The notes beneath the pieces are model-generated. The model was not told the DNA's origin. It searched no databases and saw nothing but the letters and a program-made list of their open reading frames with translations. From positions 149,231-213,230 of the forward strand of contig CAMPET010000081.1 of the NCBI GenBank assembly GCA_946803715.1: a stretch of DNA of 64,000 nt, in the 5' to 3' direction. The translations under genes and the position numbers were made by a program. This document shows positions 48,937 to 60,000 of the stretch, one piece after another. The first letter of the stretch is position 1. Each line of letters opens with the position of its first letter. Source of the DNA: Beroe ovata (lineage: Eukaryota > Ctenophora > Nuda > Beroida > Beroidae).

Positions 48937-51900
48937 ATGTCTCGGAAGACGAAAAAACACATCCATTGGAAGCACAAGTTCTCAGGTGCCTCCCATGCCA
49001 TCACATGGAGCACTGCCTATTGGGACAAACTCCTTAACAAGCGATTGCAGGTAAAACGAGGGGATCAGAAGTATGAGCATTATAAATTTTAATATGGTGG
49101 AGTAAAAATACAGGGTGTTTCAAAAATATCTGGACAAAAGTAAACATCCACATCTATGTGCTCTACAAAAACTTGCATATCTCCGAAGTTTTTTGAGATA
49201 ACTCGATGAAATTTTAAGGATGTGTTCACGAATAGCAACATTGAGGATTGATCTGTTCAAGTCCGCATTCATTTTTGATGCTCATATCGTGCGTTGTCAG
49301 TGATTGAAGTTGACAAAAGCAAGTCTGTTGTTTGTTGCCAAATCCTCCGTAATTTTTGAGGTAGATAATTTGAGCAAGAAGGTATAAGTTATGTCTATCT
49401 ATGCTGCAAATTTCATCGTGAAATTCTAAATGCTACTGGAGTTATAGACAGCGTTAGAAATTTGTTGAGCTAGGATCGTGAAATTTTTGTGGGAAAAACA
49501 TATGGCCGATATCTACCACAGATTCAAGTATTATCTGGGAACTCCAAACAGGAGCTGAGATAAGGACGTTTACTTATGTCAACTTTTTTGACACAACCTG
49601 TAGTAATAATTTTTCAAAATTATTAAGTGAACCCTCTGGGATGAGGTTTTCAATCTCAAAGCTAATTCATATTGGTCTTGTCACTGCGAAATTCATTGAT
49701 CAACAGATTTTATCACTGCATTATCTGTTGACCTTCTCACAAAAACAACTTTTGGAGATTTCACATCAATCACCCAGAGAGATTGTTCACACATTGACAT
49801 TTGAAGCAACATCATGTCTCTGCTGAATGTAGCTCCAATGTCTGACCTCCTCACCCCATCATATGGATATCTCATTCATGATACAACTTCCAATCTGATT
49901 GCTAATCCCACACCGAAGTAAATGTCAGTACTCAAAAACAAAGGTGCAAGGGGCATCACCTGTGTGAGTGTGTGGATCGAGTCAGTGGAATGCGACAGAC
50001 AATTGCAGAAACGACCATGTGACCTCGCGGGTACAAAGGGCGGACCACGCTACAGCCGGTTGTCCCATTAACAAGAACAATAAAGTCATGCGTTGCTGCA
50101 CTTCCTTCATGCAACTCTCACAGAAAATATCGTGGCAGAAACAATTACCAAAGTACCATATAATCGGTTCAATATGACGGTTTGACGTATGTACAGCTTG
50201 ACGTGCGCTTCCCCCTCCCAGTTTCATGGAATAATCCAAAACCTCTTTTCTTCTTTTCATAATTATCTGCCCCAATGGATTCGCTTTTTCACGATCATAT
50301 CATCGGCCAGTGAAGTTACCACTTGTTCTAATTCCCCTCTAAATGACCAATGTGTTAATGAGTTCATATAAAACTTAACTTTGATAGTGATGATTACCAG
50401 CTATTAGCTACCTACAGTATTTTTTCCTGTAAATTGCAACTTACTGAATCATTCACTCCCATTTGAATGAGTAGAACACGTCCTACGTAGTGTCCAGAAT
50501 ATGGCGAGAAGATACAGAATCCTAGAGGAAACTCACCACTTACTACTGTATCACAAGCGAAGGGACGAGCTGCTCCTCCCTCCTAAGCATGCTTACTCGG
50601 TCACTAAACCAGTGCATAAGATGGTCGGCGACAGTCTCATCATCCAGGACCAAATGGCTCGTGACCATCATCTGAGAGAGCCCGTTACAAGTGACCATCA
50701 CGTGACACGGCCCGTTACACGTGACCATCACGTGACAGTCCAAGACAAGCTGTTCATGGGTACTGCGGAAGAAGTGAGTTTTCCAGCACGGTTAAATATT
50801 GTTGCAGCTGTTTCCAGAGCAGTTCATTACGCAACTTGCCTCTCGAGAGCTCTCCTCATTAATCCAACCTAGCTGTGAAAAACATGAAAACAATTCATAT
50901 ACATGGAAAAAATGACTTTCTTCTCAAATCTTTGTTCAAAATGACTTACTTCAAATGAGTGCCCTCATCTGAATTCTATCGTCATTGCCGCTACTTTATC
51001 AGAGATCGACTCAATAATATACTGCTTTGGTTCGGAACCCTCACATTCATTGGATAACACACTGTCACGTGACACACTGAAAGCAATCCCAGTGGACATG
51101 AGTGCTTTTCAGCTTTGCCGTTACGTTCGGTCAAATTGCCCTCATGTTATTGGAGAAAACACACACACACGCACACACGCACACACGCACACACATGCTG
51201 CATCGTAAGTCTCATACTATCATACGATTGGTTGACGCTCATGTTGAAGCATTTATTCCGAATGAGGAGCTAAAGCACCCGCGAGGTCGACCTCTTTCTA
51301 ACTGTCTTAGAACTTTTCGCACTTGGTTTCTCTGTTTTTATGACTATACAACACGTGTGTACTCCTCCCTAATTCTGATACATAAAAACAGTTGGCTTAA
51401 ACCTACTAATCTGGCACACGTGACGTGATGAGGCCCTACTGAGGCACGGCTAATGTCAGAAGAAGAGATAATGTGTGTGACAAATCCATTGGTTGTTAAT
51501 AATAACAGGAGTTTCCTGCTGACACCCATCTACTACCAATATCTAGCGGTAATGTAGCGCTGCAGTAGGTAGTAAGGTAGTATACCTATAATTATAGTAC
51601 CTAACTCATTGAGATATGTAGCGGTGAATCATCATGGGGGCCGGGGGGATATTTACAATCTTACAAATAGCCAGCGGTGAGGTATTCGAACATTCTTACT
51701 ACCAGGTTACTAAAAGGTCTATGCTGCTGATTAAGCTGAAACCCCAAAATCGACTGAGTAATGTCTACTTTTGACTCAAACTCATTAATCAACTTATGAA
51801 CGCTCAAAGTTTTAACTCAACTTAACCACCTATCTGTTTTCAGAAGCTACAAGATGCAGCCAAGCAGTCAGAAAGTGAGTATGAACACTTTCCTGTTATT

Positions 51901-51955
51901 ATAAACTACTTCCGTAATAATCACTGCAGACTCCTACATCAAATGTCTCAACTAA
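48937..51955 (+). CDS. unrecognised 148-aa basic protein with an internal repeat
   Basis: Four exons in phase: 48937-49050, 50498-50773, 51844-51874, 51930-51955. I do not recognise it. Exon 1 encodes MSRKTKKHIHWKHKFSGASH and a Trp/Tyr-rich segment (ITWSTAYWDKLL). Exon 2 begins with a helix-prone ARRYRILEETHHLLLYHKRR and ends with a short tandem repeat built on RDHHVTRPVT (about residues 96-121). The last two exons add KLQDAAKQSE and SYIKCLN. Rich in Lys, Arg and His, without membrane segment or signal peptide. Splice sites are good (CAG|GTAAAA, GAA|GTGAGT, GAAA|GTGAGT). Intron 1 contains a MITE. Confidence 0.58.
49111..49600. mobile_element. Tc1/mariner-like MITE, 490 bp
   Basis: The left end CAGGGTGTTTCAAAAATATC and the inverted right end (CAGGTTGTGTCAAAAAAGTT) continue as matching arms of about 40 bp, both reaching AAGTAAAC.TCC. 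TA flanks both ends (49109-49110 and 49601-49602). CAGGGTGTTTCAAAA-type termini with TA duplication are typical of Tc1/mariner-group elements. There is no transposase frame, so it is non-autonomous. It sits in intron 1 of the 148-aa gene. Confidence 0.75.
50656..50740 (+). repeat. 30-bp coding tandem repeat (CCCGTTACACGTGACCATCA)
   Basis: Two and a half copies of a 30-bp unit inside exon 2 of the 148-aa gene. Each copy carries CACGTGA and encodes the DHHVTRPVTR peptide, so the protein length may vary between alleles. Confidence 0.8.
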
Positions 51956-53487
51956 CTGAGATAACAGGAGCAGAGAATATACTTACCACAAAACTTACAC
52001 CTTCATCAACTACATGAATTCAACATCATCAATCCAACAATGAAGGTACATGCCTATGAAAGTACCACATACATCCAGGAATGAGATGGATTTTGCCACT
52101 GCACATCCTAGGACATGTCTCGTAGTTAGGACGTGATGTGGATAGGATCAGGGTAAAGGGTAAGACTATAAGAGGTGATGGGGCCGAAACTCGTCGAAAC
52201 CCCGACACTAAAAGTCTAATCCTAGCTAATTTTGGGACCAGTCATCACTTTAATACCAGTCATCAATTTAATACCAGTCATCATTTTAATAATTGCTGCT
52301 GATAGAGTTCTCAATACCTACCGGAAAATCTTATATTTCATTGTTTGGCGCGCGGAATTTGGCATGATGTAATTACGAGCGGCCGTTCGGCGATTTAATA
52401 AGCCACAATCTAATCCCCTCATTGATGTCATCAGATATTCCCCGGATCATAACCTCATTAGTGCGATATGATTGTTGAGAAAATAAGTAAACATTACCCG
52501 TCATTGTACACATCTGTGATCGTCACCAGGTTTTGTTAATGATTGACATGATTTGATGCTGTTTGATTGCATACCTCACATTGAATTCAGTGTAGCGAAT
52601 ATTCAGCTTTACTTTTTCTCCTTAGCTGTTGATGTCCATGTTTTTGCTAATAAGCGATTTTTGGTCCAAATAAGTTCAAAAACCCAGTTAAACATACCAT
52701 GGAAGTGGGGCGCGGGCCTACCGCATATTGCATATTTTGTGAACATGAATTACTCTAATTTTTTTGTGGGGATGAGAGACATGTTATAAAAATCCCATGA
52801 TTAGCTAGGTACGTGTACTTTTCACTACAAACACCGATCTGTTGGTTGTGGATCCACCCGCGTCAGATTTGGGTTTCCCGTTTTCCTAACTAATCTGGTG
52901 CACCACGTCTTTTTGATTTGGTTAACTCTGCGCTGCGTAGGCTGGCCGTGATAGCTTTATAGTTGTATGCTATATAGTGATAGAGTTCTCGAAAACGGTC
53001 CTTAATCCTTATGTAAGAACGGATATTCATTATAAAAACAATACAACTTTATTGCCATAAGCATGACGTTGGCCGGAGTCATGCTATAGTCTCTAATTTG
53101 ATCTTACATTTTCAATCCGCATTCCCAATCTAGAATATATTTTGCATTTACAATACACTCGCAAAAATATCACCATATCGCTAATTAAACGTGTTTCGTC
53201 AATCCACATTTTTGTACGTGCTGATCGCATACTATAGTTATAATTGAATATATGAATACCTACCACAAAGCTGTTTTTGATAAAGCGCCACCGAGAACCG
53301 TTTTCAGATTTGATCAAACGTTCTCCATGGCGAAATCCGGCTAGTTATATTCCGAAAATAGTCCCAATGTCAGTTTCCGATTACCCCGCTATCGAGACTC
53401 TATCTCATTTCCACTCTACAGTTTACTTATTTTCTATTGCTTTCTCATTATATTCGGCTCACAGCGCGAAAAGAGTAGTACAATATC
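51956..53487. other. intergenic
   Basis: No gene identified. A 19-bp tandem repeat occurs at 52231-52292; the rest is AT-rich. Confidence 0.5.
52231..52292. repeat. 19-bp tandem repeat (ACCAGTCATCAATTTAAT)
   Basis: Three head-to-tail copies with single-base variation. Confidence 0.85.
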
Positions 53488-55176
53488 ATGTCGGGAGCTG
53501 CAGTAGTGGTATCCAACCCCCTGACCCGGGGAAAGTCCTCCAAATCCTCCCTGAACCAGAGACACCACTCCAAGAAGAGTTTGAAACTTGGCAAACGACC
53601 GTCAATCGCTGCTTATCTTGCTGGGAACCGCGGGAAATTCTCCCGCCATTCATCAACGAAACATTTCAGTGAGTTTTGACAGAAGTACTTCATGCATGCA
53701 GTGGTGATCATCAAAACATAAATTCTACGGGATATCATTTAGTACATAATGATAATACATTAGTCCGTATACTGTATTATGAAGTTTGCCAAAGGCGTAG
53801 AGTCAATCTGTCCCGGTTATCAAGGTTGTAAGAATCCATGAGTTGAGCTATTCTGTTATAGAACGAATGGATTGGGCGCGTATAACCAGCTGGTATATAA
53901 TATGCCATAAACATTGTATGACGTGTAAACGCCCTTGTTCACTAATGACACCAACGTGTGTCTTTTACAAACAAAATATGAACAAAAAAGACCTTGAAAT
54001 TCCCTGACGAAATGACAGGTTTTCACACTAATTCCCTGGGCAGTATGACGTCATATTGTAACGATCACAACATTGTATCACAATTAACATGGATCTTTTG
54101 GATCACGGAGCGCATATGGCNTATTCTGTTATAGAACGAATGGATTGGGCGCGTATAACCACCTGGTATATAATATGCCATAAACATTGTATGACGTGTA
54201 TACGCCCTTGTTCACTAATGACACCATCGTGTGTCTTTTACAAACAAAATATGAACAAAAAAGACCTTGAAATTCCCTGACGAAATGACAGATTTTCACA
54301 CCAATTCCCTGGGCAGTATGACGTCATATTATAACGATCACAACGTTGTATCGCAATTATTGAAACCCAATAAACTGCAATATGGAAACTCCGATATTTA
54401 TACCAGTTCCACATAGCGCATAATTTAGGGGATAGATCATCTATTCCTGTAGAAAAACATTCCTTTTGTCATCAACTCCTTTGTCAGCTTGAACATGTCG
54501 GAGCCACCGACTATTCACTGACTATTGGCTCTTTGATCGGTTTTTCGTATAGGTGTTGCTATTGATTTCTATACATTGTTCGAGCTACTAATCAGTGATT
54601 TGGGACCTGCCCCTTCCAGCTTATAGTCAAGCTTCAGTCAAGTATCGAAGAGTGAATAAGGCTTTACTAAACGAATTGAAAGGCATATCAAGCCGTGTGT
54701 GGAATCCTATTTCAGTTTTAGAATGGGCAGAACTGTTTATTCTCTGTCTGTATGGACTATGGTTAACCGTATGAAAATTCGTTTTGTTTGGCAATCCATT
54801 AAACCGATTTGCTTGTCTTCAGCCTTTCTCAAATATCACTGAATCCAACAAACTCAATTTGACGACAAGGATTTGTCATAAAAATGTGGAATGAAAAAAA
54901 TATTCCTGCTGCCCATCACTTTAGAATTGGGGATCTTTTTTGATTTCATGATCACAATCCGAGGTTTCTTACCTATCTATTTTGTTGTTTTTGAGAGATA
55001 TTTTGGCTATCATTGCAGGTGTGTTGACACCTGGTTTTGTTCGGTTTTGTTGGATAGATTTTCCTCAACTCATTTATTCTAATCATGAGCTGATCGCACT
55101 AAAAATCACAGACCCGGTCCAGGAGGATATCGGGACGGATCTGGTAGGAGACAATATAGACCACAGCGCCTCATGA
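53488..55176 (+). CDS. unrecognised 81-aa protein, basic N-half and acidic C-half
   Basis: Two exons: 53488-53668 (donor TTTCA|GTGAGT) and 55112-55176 (acceptor AAAATCACAG), phase 1 joined to phase 1, ending in TGA. The first exon is very basic and Ser-rich (GKSSKSSLNQRHHSKKSLK, GKRPSIAAYLAGNRGKFSR); the second is acidic (EDIGTDLVGDNIDH). If exon 1 is read through instead, a 63-aa protein ends FSEF. No signal peptide, membrane helix or known domain. The intron contains an assembly-type duplication around an N (53849-54359). Identity unknown; support is the consensus donor, matching phase and biased composition. Confidence 0.48.
53849..54359. repeat. 238-bp direct repeat pair, second copy starts at an N
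   Basis: 53849-54086 and 54122-54359 are 238 bp each and nearly identical; the second begins right after the N at 54121. The pattern equals that at 15172 and 26565, so unmerged overlapping contigs or haplotypes are likely. Confidence 0.92.
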
Positions 55177-57088
55177 TGTTTGAAATGACATATTGAACAT
55201 GAAGCTACATATCAGGAAACCGAAGGGTCTGATCGGACTCAGAATCCCACTTTGAGACTAACCATGCTTCGCACACATGGTGCGTCACTTCTTGTCTACA
55301 GCTTCGTTTGTGCAGTGTCATGCCGCACATTTTGAGGCGTCATCACTACTAATTCCTGTCTTAAATGAATCAGTACCTATCATGAACCATGTGACACGAC
55401 ATAGCCATGACCGAATTATTCTATCGCCACTTCTAGACATCACGTCATTCAGGAATATATTTTCCTCATTATCATTTATGACAGGAAATGGGTACCATGG
55501 ATATATTACGATTGGAATTTTATCATTATTAAATCATTCGGCCACCTTTTCTTAAACCCGCCATAGGTGTAGCACCCAAATTTTTCATACAGGAAGTTTT
55601 AAAACAGCTGCACTTCCTCTTTTGCAAATGAATCAGTTTGAGACTACGTTCTTATGATGCATATGATTATGAACCTTCCTACCCTCCCATAGTACTTTCA
55701 CGCCTATGAAGTATTATGATTTTTTTTCACAATGCCACAAAAACCTGCACTAGTTGAGGTGGGAGTGGTCTTTACTCGATTTCAATGATAGCCGGTTCGG
55801 CGCTTCAGTATAGAGTATGAGTTTCGCAAGCTCAAACCATCTGGTGTTCGTTGTTTTAGGCAAGCGCTTTACGTTAAGGGGCCTTTATCATTGGAATTGC
55901 TGAATGCTATTGAACAAAACAATTCGACTTTCGAGTAAATAAGTTAAGTGTCCAGAGTGAACATGTCTAATGATTATGGTGGAGTTGTGGTGGCTAACCC
56001 AGGGACCAGGACCTTACCGCATATTCTGGCCCATACCGATTCAACGATATTCCGAAGTGAGTAACATAAGAGGTCTATTATTCATCACATCGAATGAGAT
56101 GATCTATCATAATCAATTTGAATCATGTACTGATTCTGAACTAGGGTGTGAACTACCCATCATATGAACAGTAACTTTTGACAAGATACTGAATGTCTAT
56201 GACACAGTGTCATTGACCCTCAATAGGTATCTATGACACTCATAGAGATAATATTTTCATGCTCTTGTAGAGATCATACTGATTGAAATGACAACTTGAT
56301 AGTCAAGTAACTTTTGTTCAATTATAATAAGGTACCACACAAGTACTGCTATTGCTCCATGTAGCGGGAAGGATGGTTACATTGTCACAGAAATGACATA
56401 GTATCCTATATGCTCCCTAGTGTCTCTCCTGTGTTGCTTGTTACATCAATTAGTGATGAGCACACTTGCGCGCGCGGCGCATTCATAGTATACTGTCCGC
56501 GTGCTTTCATCAGAGTCATTGCTTGCTGATACCGCGTGATTTCAATAGTCCTTGTCCATCAGTGGGATAGAGATAGTGCTTCAATCATGGAATCATACTG
56601 TTTTTCCTTGGCTTTCCTCATACCGTCCCCGTCAATCAAGCAGCAGATCCTGATAGATGAAGAGGATAATTCATCTCTCGAGCCAGACAGTTTCCCCCGG
56701 AGATCACGGGTGTAGCAGCAGAATTCGCACAAGCGGAATTGTTGAGTAGGTTTTGTCCAGATCAACCATGAAATATATACCAAGCCGTCCATAACAATAT
56801 TGATCTCGGAAACAATAGCTCAACAGGTATATCGACTTATTAATGAACACACGGACACCTGTCAGCTAGATTTTCGTCATCGGACCTGTTTCCCGTGATC
56901 ATATATTGAGGAGCTATCACCAAATTTGCAAAGTAACACCACCTCGAGCTCACAGACATGACAGTATTATGCATAACTCCGTTTTGATACCACATATTCT
57001 TATCTTGATCTCCCGACTCATGAAAGATGAATTTTCTTTGCCTCGTTTCAACATGAAATTAACAATTGAAACTGCATGATATTGTAAC
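55177..57088. other. intergenic upstream of the NADPH oxidase
   Basis: AT-rich, no gene or repeat I can support. Should hold the oxidase promoter, but no clear TATA was identified. Confidence 0.45.
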
Positions 57089-60000
57089 ATGAAAGACACA
57101 TCTTCACTGAAAGAAGCATTCACTATCATAGCAGATCAGTGTAACCCACTGTATTGGGTCCAAGGTGAGGACTGAGGAGTGAGGAGTCGCAGCTTCAACA
57201 TCATATTTTTCTGGCTGCAAAATGACACTACGAGAGCCAATTGTCAGCGAAAATAGTGGAAATTATGAAGAATCATCGAATAGATAATGTGTTCTAATCA
57301 AGTCTTTGTTCAGCACCAGCCTATCACAATACTTTCATTGCTAGAGCATTATAAACGGTAATTTGTAATTCAGGATAAATTGCAGGTGCATCAAGCTCAC
57401 TTCTTTTCCTTCGACATCCTGTTATATGATGATGAATGTATTCCGTTCATCTTTGAGTAAGAATTGATTTGATAAGTAGTCTCTGATACTTATGAATGTG
57501 TCTGAATAACCCTGTTGTAAACAACTTAAAATGGAACAAGCGGCAAAAAACTTGCTCCATTTGGACTGGGATTTCAGTATGTTCAAATTCAAAGTTCACA
57601 CCTACAGACCTAAGACTTCATCACATGCACTTCTACATACGAGATTGAAGCATGAGCAAGCCACGAATCACATTGTCACCATGATATGCATTCATTCACA
57701 ACCACCTTAACCGCATTTGGCATCATCGAAATACCCATGACGTTACAAGCCTCTCAATGAATAAAAAGCATTAAACTATGCCTACACAATCTTTACTCTT
57801 TCAGTGGAGAGACAACGAATCATCGAACGGAAGAAGACTGAAACCAAGCTTTGGTTTGAGCAGTACTTCCGGAAACTTCTAAAAACTCCGCCAGAAAGCA
57901 GTTCCGAGAGTTTGGAGATAACAAAGAAGGATTTTCTTAGTCTCCTTGACAACAAGAGTGTAAGATAAGAGATGAATAGTGATAACGATAAGTCAACAAT
58001 GAACATCCAATATTCGATTGATAGTATGAGTAGCTGTAGGTATGTAAGGTAGGTATGTAAGGTAATTACCTAGGTAAAGAAGGAGCATATAGTAGGTACC
58101 TATCATGCATTCAAATATCCCAACTCTCTTTTTTAGGAGTTCAGTGAGCACTGTTTCCGGCTGTTCGACAGTGACGATAGCGGTGACGTTTCTATACAGG
58201 AGATTCAAGCAGGACTCAACAAACTATCAGAGTAATTGTTCTCTGAGATTCTGTCATTCTTTATTTGAAGCATTACATTCAAACGCACATAAGAGAGTTC
58301 TTTTTAATCTTTAGATTGCCAGCAGTACTAGTAGGATGATGAAATATATTGTTATGACAAATGATTCTTCAGTTGTGGCGAAGCCAGCAAGAAGACAATC
58401 AAATGGTTTGTTCAGAGGTTGGAGAAATTTACTAAGGGTGACGTCACCAAGGACATTTTCTACAAAGCAGTCAACCAAAACGTGAATAAGAGACGACCCA
58501 TCATATGCAATGGTTAAATTGGTTTATGTAGGAAGCAGAAACTATAATATATTAATTGTAGGAATACGTCCTAATTTGAATTACCTACATGAATCATTTC
58601 AGTTTCTGACAAAGTTCTTTGAACTTTTGGACATTGATCATGGAGGGACAGTTAATCTAGAAGAGTTCAAGAGGAGTGTCGACAGATTACTTATGTAAGT
58701 TTTAATAAACTGTCATATAACCATATCATTGGTAGGAAGAGGCTTACCAGCCTCCCTCTAAATGTATACTCATAGGTATATGAACTCACTGTCAGTGTCC
58801 GAAAGAGGTTCACCAACTTGATTTCTTTCAACCACATCTTCTGAAAATAAGATAGTCTTGAATTACACCTTATCATTCATGAAATAATTGAAGAATTGGA
58901 GAACAAAATGAATTCTCCCAGGATGGGGTCGGACGAAAAGATCCTGTTATACCTAGAAAACATGTTTCATGCCAATGCCAAAGACACCGAGAACATCACT
59001 TATGATGAGTTCAAGAGTGTCATTTTCAATAGACAAGTTGGTATTTTCGATAGAAATTTTCAAATTTATTGATTCTCAGATAGCCTTGACGAAATATTTC
59101 CAGATCCTATTCCGCTGTATGATATATACATTGTTCCAGGAATACTTCACAAAGAAGATGTTCAGTATCTGTGATAAGGACGGGAGTGGAGCAATCTCTT
59201 TGCAGGAGTTCACTGAAACCATGGGCAAGCTCATGAAGCAGTCGGACAAGGATGAGGAAATCGACAAGATAAATAAGGAGAAGCTGCATTTCCTATTTAA
59301 GATATACGATGAAGACAGTAAGTTGGCTTAATAACAGATCTGAGAATGGATCGTTCTTCGATGAAATCAAATACAGTACTATTCACCGAATCCTTATATA
59401 GATAGTGGGGAAATCAGTCGAGACGAGATGAGGGCTTGTATTGAGATCTGTACCAAAGAAAGCAACCTTCGTGAGTCAAAGCTAGTGATGATCAATGTGA
59501 ATAAATACCTAGGTGGTGTGAAAAGAATCTCAGTTCCTCAATAGATCACGTGAAAAGCTAGCTTAATGTTTCAGATTTGGAGGATGTCGAAGTGTTAGCA
59601 GATACCTTGTTCGACAAAGCCGATGTGGACGGAAGTGGTGCCATAACATTTGATGAGTTTTACAATATCCTGAAACCCTTCACCAGCAATCTGGAAATCA
59701 AGTGAGCTTCTCTTCACATTCCGGGACACATATAGTTGGTATCTCAATGAGACACCAAGTTCATGAGAACTGAATATAACCACGATTTCTGCAGCCCAAA
59801 GGGTTGGGTCCTTCCGGAGAAGAAAAAGACCATCAGGGAGAAAGTTCTCGAGTTCAAGGAAAAGTACCTCTCGGATAGATACCTCAGGAACAATGCTGTC
59901 ATGTTGTCTAACTATGCAGTCGTCATATCCCTCCATATCATAGTCTTTGCCATTGGAGTCTGGATGTACAGACCAACTGACGAAAAGTAGGTTCTATTGG

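Noticed and set aside
58482-58512. Extension of NOX exon 4 to the donor at 58512
   Set aside because: Leaves phase 1, which runs into a stop in the next EF-hand exon; the donor at 58481 fits.
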